Positions 1 through 11,395 are shown, counted from the stretch's first letter. The stretch: 64,000 nt of DNA from Phascolarctos cinereus (GCF_002099425.1 NW_018344185.1:4288001-4352000); one strand, 5' to 3'. The notes: generated from the sequence alone by a model not told the origin. Translations and numbers: made by a program.

Positions 1-635
1 TATCCACTATGTCACCTAGCCACTTTTATCATAGCATAGAATAATATACTGTCAAAGTCATAAGGGACCTACCCTTCATCATGCATCATCTAATCTAATT
101 CTATCATTTTAGCGATAGGGAAACTGAGACTCAGATGGGGTGAGATGACAAAGGTCACTTAGTGGCAGGGCTGGGAGCTGAATCCACTCCAGTGCTTCAT
201 CCACTACAACAATTCTCTTCTCACATTCAAAGATTCCCATTTTCTCTCCTTTGTCCTTATATGGTAGCTTGTCTAAAATTTACAGCTGTAACAAGACCAG
301 ATGCACACACCCATCAAGAAGCCTTGATTAAGGGTCTACTATGTGCCAGGAATCATTCTGGGTGCTGAGGATACGCAGACAAAGAAGGAAACAATCTAAT
401 TCTCAACTAGCTTCTAACTATAAAGAGAGATGAAGAGATAGCTCACAATTCAAGGACAAATAAGTGATGTTGGTGACAAATGGTACTGGAGTTCAGAGGA
501 AGGAGAAATCACCAATTTGACTTTGGCCTCAAAGAAGAGCTGGCGTTTTTAATTGATATAAGTGATTATCTCAAGACAGGTATCTGTATCCATTACTTTT
601 CCTTCTGGTTATTGTTGTCTTTCCTTTTTCTCCAG
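1..635. other. intron sequence with old SINE and L2 fragments
   Basis: No coding exon was recognised before the first collagen exon. About 100-210 is a minus-oriented CORE-SINE fragment (GAAACTGAGACTCAGATG core, then a decayed B box). About 304-415 is a minus-strand L2 3' tail (CTACTATGTGCCAGG). The last 40 bases are a pyrimidine-rich tract ending in TCCAG, the acceptor of the next exon. Confidence 0.5.
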
Positions 636-725
636 GACCCCAGGGGGAAAAAGGTGCTGCTGGGTTACCTGGCTTGCCAGGTGTGAAGGGAGAAAAGGGA
701 ATCTCTGGAAGGGATGGAATTCCAG
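636..725 (+). CDS. MARCO: MARCO collagen exon a (10 Gly-X-Y triplets)
   Basis: This 90-nt exon lies between a TTTCTCCAG acceptor and a GTATGC donor. It is read in phase 1: the first two bases complete a glycine codon begun in the previous exon, outside the window. It encodes GPQGEKGAAGLPGLPG and continues VKGEKGISGRDGIP, ten perfect triplets with KGE motifs typical of stable triple helices. It is the most 5' exon seen. Frame, splice sites and triplet periodicity all agree. Confidence 0.92.
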
Positions 726-815
726 GTATGCAGTCATATGCTTTGTGGCTTTCTGATGCTGGGAGAAGCCATTGTCTCTTCAGGCACTTCATGATCAATT
801 TACTTTCCCTTTCAG

Positions 816-860
816 GACAACCTGGACCCAGGGGACCACCAGGGAGCCCAGGAGCAGCAG
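816..860 (+). CDS. MARCO: MARCO collagen exon b (5 triplets)
   Basis: A 45-nt exon with a CCTTTCAG acceptor and GTAAAT donor, phase 1 on both sides. It encodes GQPGPRGPPGSPGAA, five Gly-X-Y triplets rich in proline. The intron before it is only 90 nt, close to the lower limit for vertebrate introns, and matches the other very short intron in this gene (91 nt). Confidence 0.9.
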
Positions 861-1476
861 GTAAATGGGAGATGGGACTGCTGCACAGAGACATACACAA
901 ATTCTTAGGGAAGACCCAGCTTTATTTTTTCTCGAATGATTTTCCACAATGAAAAAAAGATTTTTTTTTCTGAGCTTCTAGCTAGCACCAGAAATGTAAA
1001 GCCCTATGTAAGCACCAGCTCTGGCTGTTATTCCAGCCAATCTGATATACTCATCATCTCCTCACCAGGCCTTGTGCTTTCCCACCTCTATGATTTCGCT
1101 CACACTGTTCACTCACCTAGGATGCTTTCCACTCCTACCAACCTAGCCAAATCCTGCACATTGTTCAAAGTCAAATATAGGTCCAAATCTCACCTATTGC
1201 ATGATCCCGTCCCTCATCATTTTCAGCCTACAACATTCTGTCCCTATACTATCTTAATAAAACTTATTTTCTGTAACTCATTTGCCATTGACTATTTGCC
1301 ACCTTTTATTGTTAATCTTTTATCTTATGTGTGTTAATATTGTTGTTTTTACATTACAAACATATCTCTTCCCCCTCTGCTGTCCAGTGAGCCATCTCTT
1401 ATAACAAAATGAAGAAGATAAAAAGCTGTTCAGCAAAATTAAAGAATTAATTGTGTTTGATAGTTTGATAGTAACA

Positions 1477-1720
1477 GGGGATGCTAGGTGCCACAGTGGA
1501 TACAGTGCCAGGAAGTCAGGAAGACCTGAGTTCAAATCCAGTCTCAGATACTTACTAGCTGTGTGACCCTTGACAAGTCACTTAACCCTGTTTGCCTCAG
1601 TTTGCTCATCTGTAAAAATGAGCTGGAAAAGGAAATGGCAAACGACTCTCGCATCTTTAGGAAAAAAAAAAACCCAAATGGGGTCATGAAGACATGACTG
1701 AATCAACCAAACAACAACAA
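1477..1720 (+). repeat. tRNA-derived marsupial SINE, near full length
   Basis: The copy starts ATGCTAGGTGCCACAGTGGA, has a B-box-like GAGTTCAAATCC, the AGCTGTGTGACCC and GTCACTTAACCC blocks, CATCTGTAAAAATGAGCTGG, and ends in an AACAACAACAA tail. It lies in the intron between collagen exons b and c, in the same orientation as the gene. Confidence 0.8.
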
Positions 1721-1963
1721 ATATATGCAACATTCTACACCCATAGTCCTCCAACTTTACAAAGAGAGGAGGAAGGGAAGGTGCATCAAGGACAAACTTG
1801 ATTGTTCAGATTTCATGTATGTTGTAATTTATTGGTAATTATATTTCCATATACTTTTTCAATGTTTTATCCCCACAGCATTTAACATAATGCTCATAAA
1901 TGTTTGTTGATGACCTGAATTAGAGAATAGCAACTGAATTTTTTCTATCTTTATACACACTAG

Positions 1964-2008
1964 GCATCCAAGGACCAAAGGGTATTCCAGGGGAACAAGG
2001 ACCTGCTG
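1964..2008 (+). CDS. MARCO: MARCO collagen exon c (5 triplets)
   Basis: A 45-nt exon with an acceptor ending ACACACTAG and a GTAACT donor, phase 1. It encodes GIQGPKGIPGEQGPA. Its acceptor has a weaker pyrimidine tract (TTTTTTCTATCTTTATACAC) than its neighbours, but frame and triplet periodicity are exact. Confidence 0.88.
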
Positions 2009-2537
2009 GTAACTAATTTCCTTTTGGCTATTGATATAACCTTATAACTCTTAGTTAAACAAAGCTATTGATTCCTACTAACTCATCTCCATAGCTCTAG
2101 GAAAAGATAAAGAATTAGATTGAACTAAGGCTGACTCTGTCTTGCTAAGTTTCTTCTCCCCTGGTCTTTTCCTAAATTCGGTCAGCTTATTGTTGGTATA
2201 TTTAGGACCTGGAACATAGGGATGAATCTTTGTTGTGTGGGGGATGGGGTAGAGTTGGGGATGGATGAGAATCACCATGGCCAAAGATAACCTCCTCTCC
2301 TTCAGACATGTGGGAAGGGCATGTAACAGAATGGGAAGACTTTTGACCCTCATAGGATTACTTCACTCTGCTGAGAAGTATCCAGTGCAAATGATATTAA
2401 CAAACCAAACCAATCACTTGAGCTAAGGCATCACTTTGGAATCTGTTCATTCTGTCAGTTCCATGGACACTCATTGCCACTTCGCTTCTGTCCCCAAAAG
2501 CAATGGTAAGGTTACTCATGTGATGTTCTGTGCCCAG

Positions 2538-2645
2538 GTATTGCAGGACCCCAGGGTGAGAAAGGCATCAAAGGGGATGGTGGCCTGATAGGTCTTAAAG
2601 GTGAAGCTGGGGCCAAAGGAGTTAAAGGAGACCAGGGACTCACAG
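2538..2645 (+). CDS. MARCO: MARCO collagen exon d (12 triplets)
   Basis: A 108-nt exon (2 x 54) with a TGTGCCCAG acceptor and a consensus GTAAGT donor, phase 1. It encodes twelve triplets beginning GIAGPQGEKGIKGDGG and ending GAKGVKGDQGLT. KGD and KGE are frequent, with no cysteine and no break in the repeat. The following intron is 11.7 kb. Confidence 0.92.
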
Positions 2646-2704
2646 GTAAGTCCATTCCTAAAGGATTTTTTTGGTTACCTGAAAGACATATGAGGGCTGT
2701 GAGT

Positions 2705-3290
2705 AGCAATTCAATTCAACAAACATTTATTGAGTAAATACATGCATCACACCAGTCCAATATTGAGGTTAGAAAAACAGAAATGAAACGGTCTCAAACC
2801 TCAAGGAGTTTATGTTTTCTGGAGGCAAGGGAAGGGGGAGCAAGGGATGCATAAATCATACACATAAAAAAGAAAACAAAGTAATTTGAGGAGGGAAAGA
2901 ATGCTAACATCTAGGCAGATGCTATGCATGACCAGAGTCCTAGAAGGAAGATTTCAATGATATGAAATTGAGGATGGAGTACATGGTAGCAAGTGGAGAT
3001 GGCTGATGGAAAAGGCATGGAGGTGGGAGATAGGATATCAAATTCTGGCAACGGTAGACCAGATGACTGGAATATAGTATGAAAGGGAATAATATGAAAA
3101 AGTCTAGAAAGGTAGATTGTAGAAGGCCTTAAATGTCATATTGTGGAATTATCCTACAGGTTATAGGGGACCATTAAAGATTTTTGAACGGGTGAGTGGA
3201 CATGGTCCAACAAATGCCTTAGTAATTCTGTGGAGGATGGATCAGAGGGAAGATAAGATTGAAATCTTGTAATAAACCTTTAAACATTTA
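2705..3290 (-). repeat. L2 LINE, 3' part, minus strand
   Basis: The left end reads AACAAACATTTATTGAG, the reverse complement of the L2 3' terminus (CTTAATAAATGTTTGTT type). It is followed by antisense L2 3' sequence containing GTAGAAGGCCTTAAATGTCA. It is strongly diverged and indel-ridden, as expected for an ancient CR1/L2-clade element. Confidence 0.6.
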
Positions 3291-3879
3291 AAATAGACTG
3301 TGAAAAGCAAAAGGGCAAGGAATTTTATTAGAGGAATGGCCGAAAAGTGCTGCTCCAGGTTATAATGAGAGAGAGAGAGAAAGAGAGGCGGTTTTGTTTT
3401 TTAGTTTGTGATACTATTTTATTATTTAGATGTTAGGACCAAAAAGATTAAGGCAATATTGAAAAGCCAATGAATATACAAAATGTATGCTATTTGTTGT
3501 ATATTCCTATGATAAAGATACATGGGGGTAAGGAGGTGTTGACATACTTTGAATATATCTTCTGAATGGATTTTCCTTTTTTTTTTCATGAATTTCTTCA
3601 CAGTAGCATCACTTAAAAATGAAGTGACAATCCTTTTTTTCATTTTTGTATGAATTCATCATTTCAGAGTTAATATTTTCTTTTTTGTACATTCATGGGA
3701 ACAGTCAATTCTATTTTTTACTAATGAGTACTCCTTCATCATCTCCTTCCAAAGCACCTAAATTATCATAATGTCCTCTTCCCATTCATTCATTCATTTT
3801 CCTCTCTTCTGGTCCTTCCCCTTACTCTTCCATCCCTTAATAAAGTCCCTTGCCTCTTGCTTTTCACCATTTATTTTAA

Positions 3880-4035
3880 ATGTTCTGTATTATCTCATAT
3901 GATTTCAGTTTTCCCCTCCCTCTGATCCATCCTCCACAAAACTACTGAAATATCTTCCTAAGGCACTTCTCAGACCATGTCCACTCCCCTGTTCAAAAAT
4001 CTTTAGTGGTTCCATTTCCTCTAGGATCATTCCCT
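3880..4035 (+). repeat. L2 LINE fragment, plus strand
   Basis: The fragment contains the L2 block CATGTCCACTCCCCTGTTCA followed by TTTAGTGGTTCCATTTCCTC, the conserved region upstream of the L2 3' UTR. It contains the first member of a 59-bp near-identical duplicate (3914-3972 and 6688-6746). Confidence 0.65.
3914..3972 (+). repeat. 59-bp local duplicate, copy 1
   Basis: This L2-derived block begins CCCTCCCTCTGATCCATCC. It matches 6688-6746 at 58 of 59 positions, with C at 3964 against T at 6738. The flanks on both sides differ. Confidence 0.85.
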
Positions 4036-4044
4036 AGATAAATC

Positions 4045-4045
4045 A

Positions 4046-4087
<42 letters not shown>

Positions 4088-4215
4088 GTCAGGAGGGAGA
4101 GTGATACATAGATTCATAGATGATAAATTGATAGATGATGGGTAGATGATAATAGATAAATATAAATGATAGATATAGATGGCAGATGGTTATATATGGA
4201 TATAGATACAGACAG
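4045..4215 (+). repeat. GATA microsatellite with degenerate extension
   Basis: A perfect ATAG/GATA run covers about 4045-4087. It then grades into imperfect GATAGATGATAG-like sequence up to about 4215. Confidence 0.9.
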
Positions 4216-4317
4216 GTATGCAAAGCATAGCAAGGAAACTGGTTAGGGAGATACTAAATGGAGGTGAGGTAAGCAGTGATGAGCATCTGAACTAGGGTGG
4301 TGGTGATAGTAATCACA

Positions 4318-4500
4318 GAACCATATGAGAGTAGATTGAGAGCTGGAGTAGATCTTTGAGTTTATCTGGCCCAATCTTCTCATTTTACAAATGAAGAAAT
4401 GAAAACCAGAGGGCTTAAGCGACTTACCAAAGGAAGTAGAGGAATCAAAATTGCAATCAGGTCTAGTAAATCCAAGTTCATTCCTCCATATTCATCATTA
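4318..4500 (-). repeat. CORE-SINE fragment
   Basis: It contains GAGAGCTGGAGTAGATCTTT, CCAATCTTCTCATTTTACAA and AAATGAAGAAATG, the common block of this old SINE class, then a decayed reverse-complement B box near its right end. Many similar copies recur in the window. Confidence 0.55.
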
Positions 4501-5919
4501 AGGGGAGGCTGAATGATATTCCTTTGAATTTACCTTATCTGGGGTAGAAACACCAAGACTTGGCAACTGATGGGATATGAAGAGGGAAGGAGAGGGAAGA
4601 AATAAGGTTCTAAGACTAATCTCCTGAATGTAACAGTCAATCAGCTACTAAGTACCCATTCACGGGTTCAAGAAATTAACATTACAAATATGAGGCATGA
4701 GACAACCTGGTTTAATAGCAATTCATACAAGAAGGACTCAAAGGTGTATGGCAGACAGAAAAGTTTATGCAATCCTGAGCTTCTTTAATAGAAACAGAGG
4801 GTCCAGAAAAGGCAACCTTACAGTCTCCATACTGGTAGAACTATACTGAGAGTATTGTGTCCAGTTCTGGACACCACAGTTTCCAAAATACAACAACAAC
4901 AAGAAGCCAGAGTGTATCCATGGGAGAATGAGCAGAATGGTGAAGCGGACTTAAAAATATGTCCCATAAAGAACTAGAAAAACTTAACTTAAAGAACAGG
5001 AGATTTAGGAGACATGATTGCAATCTGTATTATCTCCATAGCTGCCCAACAGAAAGGGGATGCAACTTACTCTGTGTGACTCAGGAGAGCAGAACTAAGA
5101 AACAAAGTTTGGTACATTATGAGGAATAATAATAAAATTATTATAGCTGGCATTTATATAGTGCTTAAAAATTTGCAAAATCAACCCATATACATTGTCT
5201 CATTTGAGATAACCTTATAAGGGAAATATGGCAGATGCTATTATACCTATTTTATAGATTTAAAAAAGCTGAGGTTCTAGGAGTTTCAAGTATACTATAG
5301 AAGAGATTTATGTACTTGGCAGGGAATAGAGTGCTGGACTTAGGGTCAAGAAATCATAGGTTTTGCTTACTGCCTTTGGTGTGTACAAGCCACTTAACCA
5401 TGATCCTCTCTGAGCCTTGATTTTTCTTATTCATACAATGAGTATAATGAGACCTGTATTATCTCTCTCATGGGGCCTTTATAGGATTCCAATGAAATTG
5501 TATGTACGTATTCCTACACATATAATGCTTTGCATATTTTAGAGAATTACGTAAATTTCTATTTATTATATAGATAGCTCCTGAGGTCCCTTCTACTAAT
5601 GCGTTGATTTTTTTGTCTAGTCATGTCACATGATTGGTTCAGACTGAGCTTGAAGTCCTCTATATTAACCCTTGATTTTTTTTTTAATCTAGAGTTTATA
5701 AGCTTCTATCAAACCAGGTTTCTCTTTCCTTTATCTTATATAGGGTTTTTTTTTAACCTATGTTGGTACTTTATATTTAATTGAGATTCTTTGTTTCTAA
5801 ATCTTTATTGAGTATCTATCATGTAAAAGTCCTAATCCTCATTACCATAGAGGCCACCAAAAAAAGTATAAGGCTTAGAAAGCTGATAAGCTCATTCGAG
5901 AGCTACAAAGTCTCAGCTA

Positions 5920-6168
5920 TGTGAAGGAGTAGATAAGAGTGCTGGGCCTGCAGTCAGAGAGACTCCTCTTTGTGAGACTCCAACCTTAGACACTTACTAG
6001 CTGTGTGACCCTGAGGAAGTCACTTTACCCTGTTTGCCTCAGTTTCTCATCTGTAAAATGAGCTGGAGAAGAAAACGGAAAACCACTCTAGTATCTCTGC
6101 CAAGAAATAAACGAGGTCATGGAGAGTCAGACACAACTGAAAAAATGACTTAATAATAAGAACAAAAG
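5920..6168 (+). repeat. tRNA-derived marsupial SINE
   Basis: The copy shows AGATAAGAGTGCTGGGCCTG, CTAGCTGTGTGACCCTGAGG, CCCTGTTTGCCTCAGTTTCT, CATCTGTAAAATGAGCTGGA and the AGACACAACTGAAAAAATGA tail. It is almost full length with scattered substitutions. Confidence 0.8.
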
Positions 6169-6295
6169 TCTTTAAAAGTTAGACAATCTCTGTTCAATAA
6201 AACTATGTATGAATTATCACAAAGCAATACAGGATTAGTTACTTAAGGAGCAGTACAGGCAGAGATGTTCTAGAGCCAGCTTTTACTGTCTAGAT

Positions 6296-6480
6296 CAGGG
6301 GTGGGGAACCTGTGGCCTCGAGACCACATGTGGCCTTCTAGGTCCTTGGGTGCAGCCTTTTGACCAAGACCAAGTTTTATAGAACAAATCCTTTTATTAA
6401 GGGGATTTGTTCTGTGAAGTTTGGACTGAGTCAAAGAGCCACACTTGAGGACCTAGAGGGCCACAGGTTTCCCACCCCTG
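6296..6480. mobile_element. foldback MITE (hAT-like ends), copy 1
   Basis: The element begins CAGGGGTGGGGAACCTG and ends in the inverted copy CCCACCCCTG. Almost the whole length is self-complementary around a central CTTTTATTAAGGGG. The CAGGGGTGGGGAACC terminus is of hAT type. No coding capacity is present, and no clear 8-bp target duplication is visible. It lacks an 18-bp inner block of the right arm that is present in the copy at 7455-7657. Confidence 0.75.
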
Positions 6481-6615
6481 GGAAGTATAAATAAGAGCAT
6501 TTACACTTTGGAAAATTGGCAAACTCTATAAATCAGAGCTTGGTTTATTGTTTTCCTTATTTGTAGACTTAAGAACATGATGGAGAAAATGTTAATGCTG
6601 ATTAAGGTTAAAAGT

Positions 6616-6616
<1 letters not shown>

Positions 6617-6660
<44 letters not shown>
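6617..6660 (+). repeat. GT dinucleotide microsatellite
   Basis: A perfect (GT)22 run. It is followed 27 bases later by the second copy of the 59-bp duplicate. Confidence 0.95.
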
Positions 6661-6662
<2 letters not shown>

Positions 6663-6687
6663 CCACGCATGCATCCTCACATGTGTA

Positions 6688-6746
6688 CCCTCCCTCTGAT
6701 CCATCCTCCACAAAACTACTGAAATATCTTCCTAAGGTACTTCTCA
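6688..6746 (+). repeat. 59-bp local duplicate, copy 2
   Basis: Copy of 3914-3972 with one mismatch, in the same orientation and 2.77 kb away. No further L2 sequence flanks it on either side, so it looks like a short templated copy rather than an independent L2 insertion. Confidence 0.85.
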
Positions 6747-7454
6747 CAGAGAGCTGGTTGTTAAAAATTTACTGTTAAGCATAAGCATTAAGGACCTTAA
6801 CTTCAGAGAAAAAAGGTGGTCTGGGAGGTCATGAGAATATAGATATTTAGAGTGCAAGGGAAAAGTAATTTAATTCCTGGGGGAGCAAGGAGGGCAGGGC
6901 GGGGGAATTCTCAAATGGATTATTAAAGAGATGCTTAGTAAACATACAGAAAAGGAAGTAGTGACCACAAAGAGCTGGCTTCATCAAGAACAGATTGGCC
7001 AGACTAAACAGCTGAGGAAACAGGAAGAAATACAGAAGTCAGATGATTTGCTGGTTGTAATCTGCTTGTTAGTGAGCTTCCAGTCATGGTAGAACCTAAA
7101 TGCCAGGTCTCCTCCCTTTAAGCCCTTTGACTTTTGGCTCCTAGCCAATCCTAAAAGCATTTTCCTGAGTACCAAAAAGTACTATTGCCCCATCTCCCCA
7201 GATCTACTGTCAGAAGTCTTGCTGCTTTATCTTTTGCTCAAATTGGAAAATAAAATTTGCTGTTTTTGTGATGAAAAGTTCAATGGTTTCATTTCCTTAG
7301 GAATCAGGAACCCCGTCCTGAAGACTCCCCTTGAGGCCTTCCAGAAGGGAGCATCACAAGATTTCTCTTACCCAATTCACCCCAGTAATTGTGGTTTCTA
7401 GAAAAATGAAAGTCCAAATAGTATTGAACCTGGCCTAAGATGGAGTATCTAACA

Positions 7455-7657
7455 CAGGGGTGGAGAACCTGCAGCCTAGAGGCCACATGTGACCTTCTAG
7501 GTCCTTGGGTGGGGTCTTTTGACTGAGTCCAAGTTTTATAGAACAAATCCTTTTATTAAGGGGATTTGTTCTCTGAAGTTTGTATTCAGTCAAAGGGCCA
7601 CACTTGAGGACCTAAAGTGCCACATGTGGCCTCGAGGCCACAGATTCCCCACCCCTG
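7455..7657. mobile_element. foldback MITE (hAT-like ends), copy 2
   Basis: Same family as 6296-6480, with CAGGGGTGGAGAACCTG at the left and CCCCACCCCTG at the right. The inner arms pair GGCCACATGTGACCTTCTAG with CCACATGTGGCCTCGAGGCC-type sequence. At 203 bp it is the longer copy of the two. Confidence 0.75.
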
Positions 7658-7825
7658 AGGGTAAAAAACTTCAACCCTGTGGTTTCCCTGAGGCTTGTGA
7701 AAAAAGGATAAAATCTCAGAGTTGATAGGAACTGCATGGCATGGCCTAGGTGATCTCTAAGCTAGCTTTTACTTCCCAATCATGGGATCCTTAGATTTGA
7801 GAACTTGAAAAGACCTTAGAGATTA

Positions 7826-8085
7826 TTTTATCTAGTTAGGTAGAGCTGTAGATAGAGTGCTGGGGCTGGAATCAGGAAGATCTGAGTTCAAATATGACCT
7901 CAGACTCTTGCTAGCTGTCTGATCCTGGACAAGTCACTTAACCCCATTTGCCTCAGTTTCCTCATCTATAAAGTGGGAATGGTAACAGCATCTACTTCTC
8001 AGAGTTGTTGTGAGGATCAAATGAGGTAATATATGTAAAGCCTTAGCAGGGTACTTGGCACATAGTAGGGGAAAATGTTTATTCC
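7826..8085 (+). repeat. CORE-SINE with MIR-like 3' part
   Basis: It reads GTAGATAGAGTGCTGGGGCT, TCTGAGTTCAAATATGACCT and GACAAGTCACTTAACCCCAT. It then changes to the MIR-like AGTTGTTGTGAGGATCAAAT and GTACTTGGCACATAGTAGG tail rather than the ACTGAACAAC tail of the younger SINEs. Confidence 0.75.
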
Positions 8086-8159
8086 CTTCCCTCACCCTTC
8101 CAATCCCCTCAAGCTGAGCTCCCAGCTTGACCCTGGCTTGATAGAGCACTGACTTTATT

Positions 8160-9085
8160 ATCTCTACTCTGGTAATTAAGTCTAATATCTAGCCCTAGTC
8201 TCTCTCCTGAATTCCAGTCTCATATTACCAAATTCAGGGTGGACATTTCAACTTGGATGTCTCTTGGACAGTTCAAATTTGCCATATCCTCTTCCTCTCT
8301 AAAGTTGCCCCTTTTCCAAACTTCCTATTTCTATTGAGGGTACCATCATCCTCCCAGTAATTCAGATTTATAACTTGGTATTTTCTTTGACTCTTTCCTC
8401 TGCCCCATTCCTCTATTTAATCAGCTACTTTTCCATGCTAATAGCATAATATCTTTCACATTCATCCTCTTCTCTCCACTCACACAGCCAACCCTGCAAT
8501 TTAGGCCTGCATCATCTCTTCCCTGGAATATTATAAGTCTTCTAATTGGGTTCCCATCCTTCAACCTCTCATCTCTATAATCCATCCTTCATACTGCTAC
8601 CAGTCTGATCTTCCTAAGGCAGAGGTCTAATGATACCCCCCCATTCCCGCAGCCATCTTCAAGTGGCTCCCTATTACACAAATTCTGTACCCTTCATAAT
8701 CTGATTCCAACCAACTTTTCCAGACATTTCACATTACTCCTCTTTATATACTCTGTGCTCCAAACTGGACTCTGTCTCATGCCTCAGTGCAATCACACAA
8801 TCTATCCTCCAAGCCTGCAATACACTTTCTCCTCATTGCCTCCTTTCAGAATTTCTATCCCCCTTTAAGGTGAAGCTCAGGCCTCTGTGAAGTCTTCTCT
8901 GACCTTCCCTGGCTCTTAGTCCATTGCAAGTTTTGGGGGGGGGACCCTATTTTATAGTGTCTTCCTACAATATAAAGGCACAGTTCCTTGTTGCAAAACA
9001 TTATTGTTGAATCAAATCCCAGCACTTAGGACAGTGCCTGGCACATAGTAGGTGCTTAATAAATGTTTATTGATTGATTAATTGA
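8160..9085 (+). repeat. L2 LINE, end of ORF2 and 3' end
   Basis: The left part translates in pieces like the L2 reverse transcriptase tail (CCTGAATTCCAGTCTCATAT, then AACTTGGATGTCTCTTGGAC). Typical L2 3' sequence follows, ending GTGCCTGGCACATAGTAGG then TGCTTAATAAATG. This is a long, in-order L2 copy decayed by many indels, of ancient CR1/L2-clade origin. Confidence 0.85.
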
Positions 9086-9099
9086 ATTGAGTGAACCCA

Positions 9100-9262
9100 G
9101 TTGAATAATTGGGCTCCTGTCTCACTTCTGCCAAAATGTGAACGTATAAGAGAGCAACTTACTTAATGGGCCTTCTTTTCTTCATCTCCAAAATAAGTGG
9201 GATAGTCTAGGTAACCTCTTAAGTCAATTCCCTTCCAACTCTACCATGCTATGATTCTCTGT
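9100..9262 (+). repeat. SINE 3' fragment
   Basis: It contains GCAACTTACTTAATGGGCCT, TCTTCATCTCCAAAATAAGT and a CCTTCCAACTCTACCATGCT tail, the pattern of the ancient SINE class ending TCTATGATTCT. Confidence 0.5.
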
Positions 9263-10779
9263 CTCTGGCCCCTCTTCATATCTAATGTTCTGACTTCCCT
9301 TTTGAAGGAGATGGAATTCATATCAATACAGGCAAAATTCCATACTAATGTAAAGAAGTGACCATAGAGAAGAGTTGTTGTTTTACTTTGTTTTTGAAAT
9401 TTCCATCTCCTTGGTTAATGGGCCATACATAGTAACAATGATTTGTTGACCTGGTTTCAACTAATTCTTTACAGTAATTACCTTCATAAATCCCTGTCCA
9501 TGTAAGGAGTCCTTCTCAATAATGGGGATTGTCTGTTGCATTTCAGAGAAAGGAAAGCTTAACCAGAATTAAACTATTTCAGGTTCTCCTGCTCCAGCAT
9601 CATAGAGTCAATGACCTTCAACTTCCCCTCCAATCACATTTAGATTCCCTGAACAAAACACACCTAAAATCCCAAATGAAGCAGCTTGTCGAAGCATGAC
9701 ACAAAAAGATTCCGGAACTTGAGAGAGGCTCTTTCACATGTTAGAGTTCAGAAATATCTTCTTCTTTTTTTACTACACGTAGGCTGGGTATCAACATTTT
9801 GATCTCTAGGTCCTACAAAAATGAGAATGTGATTTCTATAAATGAAAAATATTTTAACCCAATTCTTTTATGACAAACCAGAGTAGAGGTCCCAGAAAGT
9901 TCATAATTATGGGACTTTATCTGTAGCAAATACTCCACAGATGTTTGTTTATAAAGGGTTTTATAGGCTGTAAATTGATAAAATTAAATTGTGTCAGACA
10001 AAACCTGTGGTTCAAAAGAAATAAGGAAACCCATCTGAGAGCAGCCACTCTCTCTGTAGGGTACTTATTTGGGGTGAGTTGCTGAAATGAAGCCTAAAAA
10101 TCTTCTAGGCTGGGGAGCTTACCAACCCCCTCCCCATCCCTATTGATATATGCTATGGATAGCTGGCAAATAAAGAGTGAGAGCAAAGGATGAGAAACAG
10201 ACAGGCCTAATGCAAATGAGCTTTGGATGATGATGGGTGGAAAGTTTGAAATCAAGATGCTCCAGGAAAATAGTTACGAAGCACAAAAGGAAACATAATC
10301 ATATACTTTTTAAAAATTCTCTGAATGTTTTGAATCTTGCATTTACTCCTATCCTTTCAAATCTACGTACATGAAGACCTTAGATTTCATTTTTTAAAAT
10401 TAATTTTAGAAACTCAGAGGCGAAGATGAGTTTGGAAGTACTGATTATACCTGAGGGTCTGGTTTCTCATAAGGTGAGCGGTTGATTACTTAGAACTCAT
10501 AGCACTTCCTGTCTGTGCTACTCAATGTGGACAATGAATCATATGCTGCCTTATCTCATCCCTCTCACTGTTGCCTTTATTATCAACTCTTATGCCATTG
10601 TTTAACCTTGCACTTGAGGATTATTTGGTGGAGGAAGGCTATTGAAATCTCACCCTAGCAGCAATCTCTGTACCCTTATTATAGGCCTGCAAGTGACCCC
10701 GAGTCACTTCACTCATTCCAAGCACCATTTAAATAATGGAGATAATAATAATGACAATAATTAGAATAGTCCAGACCTG

Positions 10780-11005
10780 TGAGAGGCAACATGAAATGTG
10801 GATGGAAGGCCAGCCACAAAGTCAGGAAGACCAGAGTTCATGTCCTATCTCTGATGCTAGCTCTGTGACCACTGGCAAGTCAGTTAACCCTTCAGTACTC
10901 TGGGAATATGTCTAAGTCTGTAATTTGCAAATGAGTTTCTGATCTTCATTAACAGGTGGAGTTTTCATATCAGAAGTTCCTCATACCTTTGAAATCACAG
11001 ACCCA
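10780..11005 (+). repeat. old tRNA-derived SINE
   Basis: It carries AAAGTCAGGAAGACCAGAGT, GCTAGCTCTGTGACCACTGG and CAAGTCAGTTAACCCTTCAG, then a distinct tail (TTCATATCAGAAGTTCCTCA). The same tail type recurs at 33925-34160, so both belong to one subfamily. Confidence 0.65.
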
Positions 11006-11017
11006 AACCAAAGGATA

Positions 11018-11395
11018 ATTATATAGATTTACAAAACACTTTACAAAGTTCTTTATATACTTTATCTATTTGAACCTAATAACTACCTTGTAAGGTAGGT
11101 ACCATAAGTATCAGTATCACCATTTTATAGATCATAGGATTATAGATTAGAACTAGAAGACACCTTAGAGACCATCAAATCCACACACACCCTTATTTCA
11201 CAGGTAAGGAAACTGAGTCTAGTTTGTCTGGGCCATAAACCATATGAAGGAAAGGGGACTATAGGAAATGTTCAGAAAGAGTTTTAAGTAAATTGTTCCA
11301 AGATCATACAGCTTATAAATCACAGAGGCAGGATTTTAACCCAGGCTTTCCTGACTCCCAAGTCCAGCACTCTCTCCACTATACTAGGAATTCCT
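11018..11395 (-). repeat. composite of two CORE-SINE fragments
   Basis: An outer minus-oriented CORE-SINE (ACAAAACACTTTACAAAGTT at the left, GGCAGGATTTTAACCCAGGC and TCCAGCACTCTCTCCACTAT at the right) appears to be split near 11128. The intervening piece carries AGAACTAGAAGACACCTTAG and a GGAAACTGAG core. Confidence 0.5.

Noticed and set aside
571-900. Minus-strand open frames opposite the collagen exons (also 2512-2709)
   Set aside because: They are proline/glycine-rich shadows of the Gly-X-Y exons. The plus strand has the splice sites and the phase continuity.
4045-4087. Regular tandem units as a CRISPR-like array (also 38326-38367 and 38777-38932)
   Set aside because: Units are contiguous with no spacers, and the genome is vertebrate. 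These are micro- and minisatellites.
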